From Legionella fallonii LLAP-10 (GTDB lineage Bacteria; Pseudomonadota; Gammaproteobacteria; Legionellales; Legionellaceae), in contig NZ_LN614827.1 of assembly GCF_000953135.1 (NCBI RefSeq), positions 897,001 to 961,000 of the forward strand: a stretch of DNA of 64,000 bases, written 5' to 3'. Under the pieces are notes generated by a model. The model made no database searches. It saw nothing but the letters and a program-made list of their open reading frames with translations, and had not been told where the DNA came from. Shown one piece after another: positions 54,165 through 64,000 of this stretch. Each line of letters starts with the position of its first letter. The stretch's first letter is position 1. Both the position numbers and the translations under genes were made by a program.

Positions 54165-55252
54165 CTCCAAGTATTGTTTTTACAGGTGGGGGTACTGCAG
54201 GTCACGTGACTCCTAATGTTGCTTTAATTAATGAGTTTAAGCAAGAAGGTTGGAGCATTGATTATATTGGTTCCGGCGATGGCATTGAAAAGGGAATGAT
54301 TCAAACCATTGGCATTCCATTTCACGCAGTCAGTAGTGGTAAGTTACGTCGATACTTTAGCCTTAAGAATCTATTAGATCCTTTTAAAATTGTTCTAGGG
54401 ATTATGCAATCCTTTTGGTTGTTTCATAAATTAAAGCCCGATGTAGTATTTTCTAAAGGTGGCTTTGTTGCATTTCCTGTTGTCGTTGGTGCTTGGTTAC
54501 ATCGTATTCCTGTCATTGCCCATGAATCAGATATGAGTCCTGGTCTTGCTAATCGGTTGTCTTATCCCTTCGTTAATAAAATATGCCTTACTTTCGATGC
54601 AGGGAAAAAGCATTTTAAGAAGCAGGAAAAAATTGAGGTGACAGGCACCCCTATTAGGCAGCAGTTATTTGCTGGAAATGCTGCTAAAGGTCTTCATTTA
54701 TGTGGATTTAGCGCGGAAAAGCCCTGTCTTTTAGCAATTGGTGGAAGTTTAGGTGCTGGTTCAATTAACCATAGTATACGCAATGCACTACCGCAATTAA
54801 CAAAAGAATTTCAGGTGATTCATATTTGTGGTAAAGGAAAGTTAGATAGCTCTTTAAATGGAACACCAGGTTATTGTCAATTTGAATATGTTAATGATGA
54901 CTTAGCACACTTATTTGCGGCTGCTTCAGTGGTGATTTCTCGTGCAGGTGCTAATTCACTTTATGAAATATTAGCTTTGGGTAAAGCGCATATTTTAATT
55001 CCCATTTCTTCTCAAGTAAGTCGTGGTGATCAAATTCAAAATGCTCAATATTTTCAGAAGTTAGGTATTAGTGTCGTGATTCAAGACCAAGCTTTGAATG
55101 CAGATACACTGCTAAAGGCGTTGCAAGAAGTCATGCTGAATAAAAAAGATATTGATGGCAAAATCAAAGCATTAAATATTGAGTCTGCCGCTGATAAAAT
55201 TGTGGCTATTATCAAGGAGCAAGCCCATGTTCAATCCCCAAGGACTGTATGA
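54161..55252 (+). CDS. murG: UDP-GlcNAc:undecaprenyl-PP-MurNAc-pentapeptide GlcNAc transferase
   Basis: MurG adds GlcNAc to lipid I to give lipid II at the cytoplasmic face of the membrane. The 363 residues show the G-loop FTGGGTAGHVTPNVAL, KGGFVAFPVVVGAWL, HESDMSPGLANR, IGGSLGAGSINHSIR and the late RAGANSLYEILALGKAHILIP nucleotide site. Its place next to nadC and a peptidase, not in the division/cell wall cluster, is atypical. It overlaps the next gene's start by 26 bases. Confidence 0.95.
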   Translation: MTPSIVFTGGGTAGHVTPNVALINEFKQEGWSIDYIGSGDGIEKGMIQTIGIPFHAVSSGKLRRYFSLKNLLDPFKIVLGIMQSFWLFHKLKPDVVFSKGGFVAFPVVVGAWLHRIPVIAHESDMSPGLANRLSYPFVNKICLTFDAGKKHFKKQEKIEVTGTPIRQQLFAGNAAKGLHLCGFSAEKPCLLAIGGSLGAGSINHSIRNALPQLTKEFQVIHICGKGKLDSSLNGTPGYCQFEYVNDDLAHLFAAASVVISRAGANSLYEILALGKAHILIPISSQVSRGDQIQNAQYFQKLGISVVIQDQALNADTLLKALQEVMLNKKDIDGKIKALNIESAADKIVAIIKEQAHVQSPRTV

Positions 55253-56645
55253 GTTTATTAGTCAGCAATGGCAAGAAGAAATATTGCCCAGCTTATGTGA
55301 TTATATAAAAATACCTAATAAATCACCTCATTTTGATGCTTCATGGCAGGAACACGGGTATATGGAACAGGCTGTGAATCACATTGCCAACTGGTGTCAA
55401 GCTCATGCTCCTAAAGGAATGAAATTAGAGATTATGCGGTTAGAGGGGCGAACACCGCTAATCTTTATGGAGATACCAGGGCAAATTCAAGAAACCGTTC
55501 TTCTCTATGGTCATCTGGATAAACAACCAGAGATGTCTGGTTGGCATGATGATTTGCATCCATGGAAACCCGTATTAAAAGACGGTCTTTTATATGGACG
55601 TGGCGGTGCTGATGATGGCTATTCAGCTTATGCTTCTTTGACTGCAATTCGAGCTTTGGAAGAGCAAGGATTACCATTTCCTCGTTGTGTTTTAATTATT
55701 GAAGCTTGTGAAGAAAGCGGCAGTTATGATTTACCTTATTATATTGAATTATTAAAAGAACGCATTGGTAAACCAGCCCTCATTATTTGCCTTGACTCAG
55801 GCGCTGGTAACTATGAACAACTATGGATGACTACTTCGTTACGTGGCAACGTGGTAGGGGAGTTGTCTGTTGAGTTGATTAGTGAGGGGGTTCATTCGGG
55901 TGCTGCGAGCGGTATTGTTGCCGATAGTTTTAGAGTAGCTAGACAATTAATTAGTCGTATTGAGGATGAGGCGACGGGGGAAATAAAATTACCTGAGCTT
56001 TATTGTGATATTCCTCAAGAAAGAAAAAAACAAGCACTACAATGTTCTCAAATACTAAATGAACAAGTTTATAGTGAATTTCCTTGGCATGAGGATGTAC
56101 AGCCTGTCGTGGAAGACGAGCAACAATTGATTTTGAATCGAACTTGGCGCCCTGCATTGACAGTAACTGGAGCAGATGGTTTTCCTGCTATTGCCGATGC
56201 GGGAAATGTCATGCGTCCCCAAACGGCTTTCAAGCTATCTATGCGTATTCCTCCTTTAGTAAATCCTAAAAAAGCTGTTGTTGCTATGCGTGATGCTCTG
56301 ATTAGTAATCCTCCTTATAATGCTAAAGTAAGTTTTGATGTAGGGGATGGCTCTCAAGGATGGAATGCACCACAGTTATCCGAGTGGTTGGAAAAAGCGG
56401 CGAATGAGGCTTCAATGGCTTACTATAATCGATCCGCAGCTTACATGGGGGAGGGAGGTACTATTCCTTTTATGGGGATGTTGGGTGAGCGTTTCCCCGA
56501 TGCTCAGTTTATGATTACGGGAGTATTGGGTCCTCATTCCAACGCTCATGGGCCAAATGAGTTCTTACACCTGGATATGGTTAAGAAATTAACGGCTTGC
56601 GTTTCCTACGTTCTCTATAGTTTTTCCAGTGTAAATTCCCAATGA
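55227..56645 (+). CDS. M20-family metallopeptidase (dipeptidase type)
   Basis: A 472-residue zinc peptidase of the CNDP/DapE-like M20 group. Metal ligands fit the family: LLYGHLDKQP (His), GRGGADDGYSAYAS (Asp), EACEESGSYD (Glu pair), CLDSGAGN (Asp) and a final His in GPHSNAHGPNEFL. The lid domain is seen around GVHSGAASGIVADSFR. It likely cleaves dipeptides or removes acyl groups in the cytoplasm. I place the start at ATG 55227 (AAGGAG upstream), inside murG, rather than the earlier frame start at 55179. Confidence 0.9.
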   Translation: MFNPQGLYEFISQQWQEEILPSLCDYIKIPNKSPHFDASWQEHGYMEQAVNHIANWCQAHAPKGMKLEIMRLEGRTPLIFMEIPGQIQETVLLYGHLDKQPEMSGWHDDLHPWKPVLKDGLLYGRGGADDGYSAYASLTAIRALEEQGLPFPRCVLIIEACEESGSYDLPYYIELLKERIGKPALIICLDSGAGNYEQLWMTTSLRGNVVGELSVELISEGVHSGAASGIVADSFRVARQLISRIEDEATGEIKLPELYCDIPQERKKQALQCSQILNEQVYSEFPWHEDVQPVVEDEQQLILNRTWRPALTVTGADGFPAIADAGNVMRPQTAFKLSMRIPPLVNPKKAVVAMRDALISNPPYNAKVSFDVGDGSQGWNAPQLSEWLEKAANEASMAYYNRSAAYMGEGGTIPFMGMLGERFPDAQFMITGVLGPHSNAHGPNEFLHLDMVKKLTACVSYVLYSFSSVNSQ

Positions 56646-57119
56646 GTATTGACCCAACACTAAGATTTTCGAGGAATTTGTTGGGTCAAAACAACCTATA
56701 GGCGTCAAGCTAAAAACGAAATATCATTCTAAGGCCCTCCCTCTAACCTTCTCCCGCGGTTGATCATCTATTCTTAATCAAAATCTCTTTCGCGGGAGAG
56801 GGAATTGTTTGTGCTATCTGAATAGTATTTCGCTTCTTATTCCCTCTCCATTGAGGGAGAGGGGGGAAATTTACTCCATTTTCTCCTTAGCATGACGCCT
56901 ATGGATCAAAACGATCCAACCTACAATTAATTGTTCAGAGTATCAGGGCAAAAGTAACAATTATTGGATGTACTTCAAGACAGTTGCTACCTTGCCTTAA
57001 TATCCTTTGTTAAGAATAAAAAATAATTAAAAATATTATCGACAGTTGCAAAAAATATTGGGATACTTGCTTTCGGCTCTGGAACGAGCCACTTAGTCCA
57101 ACAATTAGGAGAGAAAATT
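56646..57119. other. Intergenic region with REP-type hairpins
   Basis: No gene is seen in these 474 bases. Hairpins include CTTCTCCCGCG (56749-56759) with CGCGGGAGAG (56791-56800), and CCCTCTCC with GGGAGAGG (56842-56861), nested in an outer AGGCGTCA/TGACGCCT pair (56700-56707 and 56893-56900). The rest is the upstream region of the ComEA-like gene. Confidence 0.55.
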
Positions 57120-57440
57120 ATGAAAGCAAAATATACTGCTTTGTGTTTGTCATTATTTATAATAATCCCCTCAGTCCATGCCGCGAGTAGTCAAAATCCC
57201 TCTTCCACAAAACAAGCTGCTGTAGTCAAAAATAAAATTGATCTTAATAAAGCTGACCTGTCTGCTCTTACTGGATCATTTAAAGGGATAGGAAAAAAGC
57301 GTGCCGCAGCCATCATTGCTTATAGGGAGAGTCATCACGGCTTTAAAGCCATTGAGGAACTAGCTTCTGTCAAAGGATTTGGCCAGCATTTTCTTGATGT
57401 AAATAAAGAGAAACTGAAGGAAGTTTTTACCGTAAATTAA
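57120..57440 (+). CDS. ComEA-like secreted helix-hairpin-helix protein
   Basis: A 106-residue protein with signal peptide (MKAKYTALCLSLFIIIPSVHA) followed by a short linker and a double helix-hairpin-helix domain (IDLNKADLSALTGSFKGIGK; AIEELASVKGFGQHFLD). ComEA-type proteins bind incoming DNA in the periplasm during transformation; Legionella is naturally competent. AGGAGAGAAAATT before the ATG is a strong ribosome binding site. Other Legionella HhH proteins of this size exist, so it is not certain that this copy serves uptake. Confidence 0.85.
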   Translation: MKAKYTALCLSLFIIIPSVHAASSQNPSSTKQAAVVKNKIDLNKADLSALTGSFKGIGKKRAAAIIAYRESHHGFKAIEELASVKGFGQHFLDVNKEKLKEVFTVN

Positions 57441-57461
57441 CATAAGTTTCGGATAAGAGTT

Positions 57462-57493
57462 GTAGCCTGGGTGCAGCGTTAGCGTAACCCAGG
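57462..57493 (+). repeat. REP-like hairpin after the ComEA-like gene
   Basis: GTAGCCTGGGT and ACCCAGG pair around GCAGCGTTAGCGT. It belongs to the GTAGCCTGG group also seen at 49223 and, in variant form, 12206. Confidence 0.55.
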
Positions 57494-57651
57494 ATCAAGA
57501 TAGACTATATTGCACCTGATTAATAAAGAAGTTCTAATGCCGTGTTGATCCTGATTGTTGCCGCTATACCATTCCTGGGGTATGCTAGCACCTAGGATAC
57601 AATTATCGGGCTCTGTTAATGCCCTAGACCTTTGAATAAGATCTCAGATGT

Positions 57652-58759
57652 CTAGCTACCTTGATAAGCATTACGTTTTTCATACAGCGCTTCAGCTTCA
57701 TTTTGTTTAGTAAGGTTTTTAGCGCCACCTTTTCCTCTTCGATTTTGGCTGGAAGGAATGCTGGCTACAGAAGCATATTGAGCCAGAGCCAATTTATCCT
57801 TTTCTGCGCCTTTAGGGCCAGGAAGAACATTCAGTCTCATGGCTCCTCTTGAACCCGCATGCAAAGTAGTTAGCGGTTGTTTAACGTAGCTATTAGGATA
57901 GCGTTTATATTGACTGGTTTTTTTCTCAGCGGGGGAGCTTTTAGGCTTTTGGTAAGTCTTGGGACCACAGTTAATGGCGTATTATTAGCCAAATTATACC
58001 GTGCTTGTAAACGAGATAGAGTGCTAATGCTAAGAGGCGCTTCTTTTAAAGCACTTATGCTTCTAATAAGGTTAGTTTTATTTTGAGCAATCAATTCCTT
58101 TTGATGAGCAGTGAAAATAGGCGGAAGTTTTTGTGGAACAGTTGCCTCTTTTTCTTTTCCTGTAGATGATACTGCTTCTTGTTGTAATGGAGCGTTGGAT
58201 TCTAAATGAGTAGTTTTACTTCTTTTTATACTACTAGAATGTTCGGAGGGGCTGATCATCTCATCTTCATGCGGTGGGCTATTGGTATACTGCTCCAATA
58301 GTGCAGAGTGTTTTTTCTTATGAGATATGGATGCTGCACTCGCTCTTTTTTCTGACAATAATTCCTTTTTTCTGTTAGTAGTCGTTCTAATTCTTTATTT
58401 TCTTTATAAGACGAGATAATTCGCTCACGTTGATACTTGATTTGGATTGCTCTTTCTTTTTGAGCTAAGTCTTCTAAAATCTCCTTACGATTTTTAATAT
58501 CAGGATTGGTAGATGAATCGTCTTTTCATTTCTTGGCGTCTCGTAGAGTTGTTTATGAGGCAATGCGGTATAAATTTGGAGCGCATTAGTCAATAAATGG
58601 TCTTTTGGCAAATAGAGCAAATGCATTGTCTATTGTCTTTACATTTGGGTAGGCATTAGATTTCTTTCGAAAGAAATCTATTCGAATACCAACTAGTATC
58701 AAGAGAAATCCTGTCATAGGATATTTATAAAACCTTTTTTCTAAACCTCCAAAACTCAT
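57652..58759 (-). pseudogene. Hypothetical gene broken by at least four frameshifts
   Basis: Minus-strand frames join into one protein of about 365 residues when single-base shifts are allowed. In order: an N-terminal part (MSFGGLEKRFYKYPMTG ... NAFALFAK), a shift near 58607, DHLLTNALQIYTALPHKQLY, a shift near 58526, DDSSTNPDIKNRKEILEDLA and a long coiled coil, a shift near 58366, LLSEKRASAASISHKKK through LANNTPLTVVP, a shift near 57962, then KTYQKPKSSPAEKKTSQYK to the end RNAYQGS. The shifts lie at or near short runs of A. The protein is charged and mostly disordered. I do not recognise a family; a former Dot/Icm effector is possible. Confidence 0.7.
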
Positions 58760-58892
58760 TTGTTCCAAGGGGAAGAAAAGACAGCTCAAAATGTTATTTG
58801 TTTTTATAAAATAATGACGATTAGTTAAAATTTGATCAATTTAATAAAATCATTCTGTTTAAATTTTATAATTTTATTTGTAATTCTTGTGA

Positions 58893-60881
<1,989 letters not shown>

Positions 60882-60885
<4 letters not shown>

Positions 60886-61361
60886 TTAGCCTCCGTTTGC
60901 GACTTTGGGCTGGGTTTATTGGCGCATTGATTTTATCTATTTTACCCATGCCTGAATTAATTTCTGCTTTTCGTCCTTCGTGGGTTTTGCTTGTAGTTTT
61001 ATATATAGAATATTATTTACCTGGTGTTTTCAAATTAACCGCTTTATTAATAGTTGGTTTACTTTTAGATGCCTTGCTGTCTACAGTGATCGGTGAGCAC
61101 TCATTTGCTTTGTTACTAGTAACTTGGATTGCATCGAGTAAATCACGGCGATTTCGTTTCTTTTCTATGTTACAACAAATTTGTTTAGTGGGGTTCTTTT
61201 GTTTCCTTTACGAAGCGATCATTTCTTTTATTGACGCTTTATTAGGCTTCAATTATAGCTTATTTATGCCTTTTGCTAGTGCGGCTTTAAGTATGTTTAT
61301 TTGGCCTTGGATTCGTCTGCTTGGGGATAGTTCTTTGTTGATTCGCCCGAATTACCGCTGA
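60882..61361 (+). CDS. mreD: Rod-shape determining protein MreD
   Basis: A 159-residue inner membrane protein with five to six segments, completing the MreBCD complex. FRPSWVLLVVLYIEYYLPG and LLLDALLSTVIGEHSFALLLV are the conserved MreD parts. It overlaps mreC by four bases (ATGA). Its last 75 bases lie opposite the 3' end of the convergent rluE gene. Confidence 0.92.
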
Positions 61362-61886
61362 TTTATACTCTCCTGGTTGCAAATTACCGAGCTCCCAATC
61401 GCCAATTTTATGTCTTACCAGTCTTAATGTAGGATAGCCAATAGCTGCAGTCATTTTTCTAACTTGATGATTTTTTCCTTCCCTTAATATAATTTCTAAC
61501 CAACAGGTGGGAACAGTTTTTCTAAAACGAATCGGAGGATTACGCGGCCAGAGCAAGGGCTCATCAATTAAATGAACTTCGGCAGGAAGAAAAGACAGAT
61601 CTTTAAGCTTTAGTCCTTTTCTTAAAGCTTCAAGATCGGTTTCAGAAGGTATGCCTTCCACTTGAACCCAGTAATGTTTTTTCTTATCAAATTTAGGATG
61701 CGTTAATTGATGTTGCAAAGCGCCATCATCAGTTAACAATAATAAACCTTCACTATTTTTATCCAAACGTCCAGCCGCATAAACATTGGGTATTGTAATA
61801 AATCCAGCAAGAGTTTGTTCATGAACATCTCCGGAAAACTGAGTCAAAACACCATAGGGTTTGTTAAAGAGGATTAATTGGGTCAT
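61287..61886 (-). CDS. rluE: 23S rRNA pseudouridine synthase, RluE type
   Basis: A 199-residue RsuA/RluE-family synthase. It lacks an S4 domain, as RluE does, and begins with MTQLILFNKPYGVLTQFS. The catalytic motif AAGRLDKNSEGLLLLTDDG carries the nucleophilic aspartate near residue 40, and GKNHQVRKMTAAIGYPTLRL is the second conserved region. RluE modifies U2457 of 23S rRNA in E. coli. The 3' end extends 75 bases into mreD on the other strand, and the last about 25 residues (RANQQRTIPKQTNPRPN) look like an added tail. Confidence 0.9.
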   Translation of the reverse strand: MTQLILFNKPYGVLTQFSGDVHEQTLAGFITIPNVYAAGRLDKNSEGLLLLTDDGALQHQLTHPKFDKKKHYWVQVEGIPSETDLEALRKGLKLKDLSFLPAEVHLIDEPLLWPRNPPIRFRKTVPTCWLEIILREGKNHQVRKMTAAIGYPTLRLVRHKIGDWELGNLQPGEYKSAVIRANQQRTIPKQTNPRPNKHT

Positions 61887-62045
61887 TGAGTTTGATCTGC
61901 ATCGTTATTTGAGGTGCTTATGGTAGAAGGAATAGGAGTCAGCTGCAATATATTTGACTTTTTCCATACCACTGCCTCAATTTGTCTTTTAGGGCTTATA
62001 TCATATACAATGAGGCAAATTTATTATTTTAAGTGGTGTTTGTTG

Positions 62046-62750
62046 ATGAAGTACTTAATCTCTTTACTACTCATTTTGGCTCAAGCTGGTTGTGCCATTA
62101 ACCATAAAGTCATGGTGGGCGATGAGAGAGTAGTAATTCAGCAAACAGTAGTGGGAAAAAAAGGTAAACATTTTATTCATGTCCATCATAACGAGCAAAC
62201 TGCGTTAAAAGCTGCTAAAACTGTTGTCAATAGAGAGGGCGGTAGTTTGATTACTCTTGTTCATTCTGGGGGACGTAATATAGTATTTCACTTGAACAAC
62301 AAGAGGTATGAGTTTGATCCCAATCGTATTTATACCGATACCGGAATTAAAAAAACACTGACACAGTTTGGTGCCTATAGTCCTGAGGCGCATCAAGAAG
62401 TGAAAAAATTATCAACAAAAATTAAACAATTATTACCCAAGGGGAAGATAATTGCCGTTCATAATAATTCGTCTTATTCATTAAAGGATTATTTACCAGG
62501 ACATGAATTAGCTCACGATGCTAAAGCCTTGCATATGGATCCTAATAATTATTTTAGAAATTTTTACTTAGTAACTAAATTCCGTGATTATTTGCGGTTA
62601 AAATTGGAGGGGTTTAACGGTATTTTACAAAAACCCTCAGCAACCGACGATGGTTCTTTATCTATTTATCTTGCTCGACAAGAGTACATTAATGTTGAGG
62701 CCGGTTTTGATCAATTAATGGAACAAATTAAAATGTTACAGCGTGCCTAA
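62046..62750 (+). CDS. Hypothetical lipoprotein
   Basis: From ATG 62046 a 234-residue protein with a typical lipoprotein signal: MKYLISLLLILAQAGCAINH, lipobox AQAGC with Cys16. I reject the earlier frame start at 61914, because its extra 44 residues would hide this signal. The mature part is polar, with a basic stretch (VVGKKGKHFIHVHHNEQTAL) and conserved-looking LAHDAKALHMDPNNYFRNFY. I recognise no family. It is likely to be in the outer or inner membrane facing the periplasm. Confidence 0.65.
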   Translation: MKYLISLLLILAQAGCAINHKVMVGDERVVIQQTVVGKKGKHFIHVHHNEQTALKAAKTVVNREGGSLITLVHSGGRNIVFHLNNKRYEFDPNRIYTDTGIKKTLTQFGAYSPEAHQEVKKLSTKIKQLLPKGKIIAVHNNSSYSLKDYLPGHELAHDAKALHMDPNNYFRNFYLVTKFRDYLRLKLEGFNGILQKPSATDDGSLSIYLARQEYINVEAGFDQLMEQIKMLQRA

Positions 62751-62877
62751 ACAATAAATAATAATTTATGCGTCGTGGTAATGGTTTTTTGAGTAACTTA
62801 GGGATGTAAGCATTGTTAAAGAATAAAGGGACTTATTTGTTGAAGCAGCAGCAGGCTAAAACGGAAAATTGTTTTTC

Positions 62878-64000
62878 ATGAGCACTACTTTATTTCACTG
62901 TATTGCCTGGCTTGCTATATCTTTGTTTTTTAAAGTTGTTACTCCAGCTCCTAAAACAAATGCTTCAAATACTTCCCATCCACCCCAAATATCATCAAAC
63001 GTACAATCTTCCTCGGCTGACTCGTCGAATACTCAAAAAACAAAAAGCATAGATAAAAATAAAATATTGTTTGACGAAGCATTCGCCTATTCACATACCC
63101 CGGGGCATAGTCCTAATTATATATTAGCTGCTGTCGAAGAGGTGATTGGAGTAGGGTTGGGGGCTGCCGGCTATTACAAAATGATTGAGTTTAATAATCG
63201 AGATGCAGATTATAATTTACACTCGTCAATAAAAGCTCGCTTAAATGGAAGTGCTATTAGATTTGACGATAATGATTTTCAAACAAATCTTGATCATGTA
63301 ACCGCTGGAGCGGCTTATTATACTATAGCAAGATCTAATGGATTGAATCGATTCAGTTCATTCCTATACAATTTTGTAGCTTCGACTGCTTGGGAATCAT
63401 TAGTGGAGTATCGCGAGGTTATTAGTATTAATGATGAAATTAATACAATATGGGGTGGTTTCATTATTGGTGAAACAATTCATGAGTTATTAAAAATTTT
63501 TCAGTCTGGGCCCAATAATTTTCTCAATAATAGCTTCAAATATGTATTTGAGGCCATCTATGAATTTAATGACTGGGTTGCTAAGGAATCGCCTTATTAT
63601 CCACTTGATTTTAAACCTGATGTTTGGGCAAAGCTCGATATTTATGCTGGTGTTTACACTGAGTCCTATAGTCCTAAAACAATACAGCAACATGGGGTAG
63701 CTAAAAACTTTGGTGTTGATGCTCAGTTGATCGATATACCAATGTTTGAGCAACCCGGGTCTATCGATGAGATTTTAACCGATGATGTTTTTACTCAGCT
63801 TACTTTATGGAACGATACTGGCGAGGCAGACTTTAGCCGATTCTCACTTTTTGCCAAAACAACTCTAGGTGCTTATTATAAGAAAGATTTAAAAGCAGAT
63901 CTCGAGGACAGGCTTAATGGCTACAATCTGTTCATCGGGCCTAGTGTCGCTGTAGATTTTAAGAAAGAAAATAGAGAAGTCCTTAATGAAAATTTTTATT
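62878..64000 (+). CDS. DUF3943-type membrane-associated protein (3' end cut by window)
   Basis: An open frame of 374 codons from ATG 62878 runs off the right edge with no stop. The N-terminus (TLFHCIAWLAISLFFKVV) looks like a signal or anchor, followed by a Ser/Pro-rich linker. Residues 125-205 match the DUF3943 pattern: RFDDNDFQTNLDHVTAGAAYY, ARSNGLNRFSSFLYNFVAS, and SINDEINTIWGGFIIGE. Such proteins are predicted outer-membrane or envelope proteins of unknown role. The later part (DIYAGVYTESYS, FSRFSLFAKTTLGAYYKKDL) looks like beta strands. No neighbour is co-oriented with short spacing. Confidence 0.75.
   Translation, partial: MSTTLFHCIAWLAISLFFKVVTPAPKTNASNTSHPPQISSNVQSSSADSSNTQKTKSIDKNKILFDEAFAYSHTPGHSPNYILAAVEEVIGVGLGAAGYYKMIEFNNRDADYNLHSSIKARLNGSAIRFDDNDFQTNLDHVTAGAAYYTIARSNGLNRFSSFLYNFVASTAWESLVEYREVISINDEINTIWGGFIIGETIHELLKIFQSGPNNFLNNSFKYVFEAIYEFNDWVAKESPYYPLDFKPDVWAKLDIYAGVYTESYSPKTIQQHGVAKNFGVDAQLIDIPMFEQPGSIDEILTDDVFTQLTLWNDTGEADFSRFSLFAKTTLGAYYKKDLKADLEDRLNGYNLFIGPSVAVDFKKENREVLNENFY

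Noticed and set aside
56646..57119. Possible small RNA in the hairpin-rich gap
   Set aside because: The hairpins belong to dispersed REP-type repeats, and no promoter-terminator pair is evident.

Overview
The window looks like a chromosomal segment of a Legionella species. The main evidence is a Mip macrophage infectivity potentiator of about the right length and sequence, a legionaminic acid O-antigen locus, a one-chain L-serine dehydratase ending in the terminal cysteine typical of the Legionella enzyme, DUF3757 and DUF3943 type proteins, and AT-rich DNA dotted with short dispersed repeats. I cannot fix the species from this sequence alone.

Positions 1-12200 hold the right part of an LPS/O-antigen locus. 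It contains LegC aminotransferase, NeuC/LegG epimerase, NeuB/LegI synthase, a NeuD/LegH-like acetyltransferase, a CBS-nucleotidyltransferase of PtmE type, a Wzy/ligase-like membrane protein, CMP-legionaminate synthetase, a GT-B-like protein, an AsnB-type amidotransferase and a GT4 glycosyltransferase. The first genes overlap at stop/start codons and read as one operon. Positions 12200-15050 hold a small hypothetical gene, a decayed gene remnant, pgi and short repeats.

Positions 15050-27800 carry srkA, a candidate Dot/Icm effector with an acidic C-terminus, birA and a phosphopantetheinyl transferase, accA-tilS, an MFS transporter, a beta-lactamase-fold protein without catalytic residues, a low-complexity secreted peptide, sdaA and mip. 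birA carries an in-frame insertion of a 133-bp repeat with inverted ends and a TA duplication, and a second repeat supplies its stop codon. tilS lacks any NTG start upstream of its PP-loop.

Positions 27800-42400 are more accessory: AmpG-like permease, tRNA-Leu(CAA), secreted and outer-membrane proteins, an MFS transporter, a defective IS bounded by 62-bp inverted repeats, an Mla/MCE-type lipid transport operon without an ATPase gene, a map gene overlapping a ParD-like gene, a gene remnant cut by a repeat, an APH-like kinase, a GAF-GGDEF-EAL protein with a degenerate GGDEF motif, and a Gly/His tandem-repeat lipoprotein.

Positions 42400-57450 are mostly core metabolism: purB-nadB-nadA on the minus strand, then sulP, ppsA, a CPA2 antiporter, nadC, murG, an M20 dipeptidase and a ComEA-like protein on the plus strand. 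NAD synthesis is thus represented by nadA, nadB and nadC within 12 kb. Positions 57450-64000 hold a gene broken by several frameshifts, mreBCD, rluE (converging on and overlapping mreD), a lipoprotein, and a DUF3943-type protein running off the right edge.

The strongest candidates for a second look are the repeat insertion in birA, the non-canonical start of tilS, the multi-frameshift gene before mreB, the inactive beta-lactamase-like protein and the effector candidate. I saw no CRISPR array, prophage or complete new defence system.
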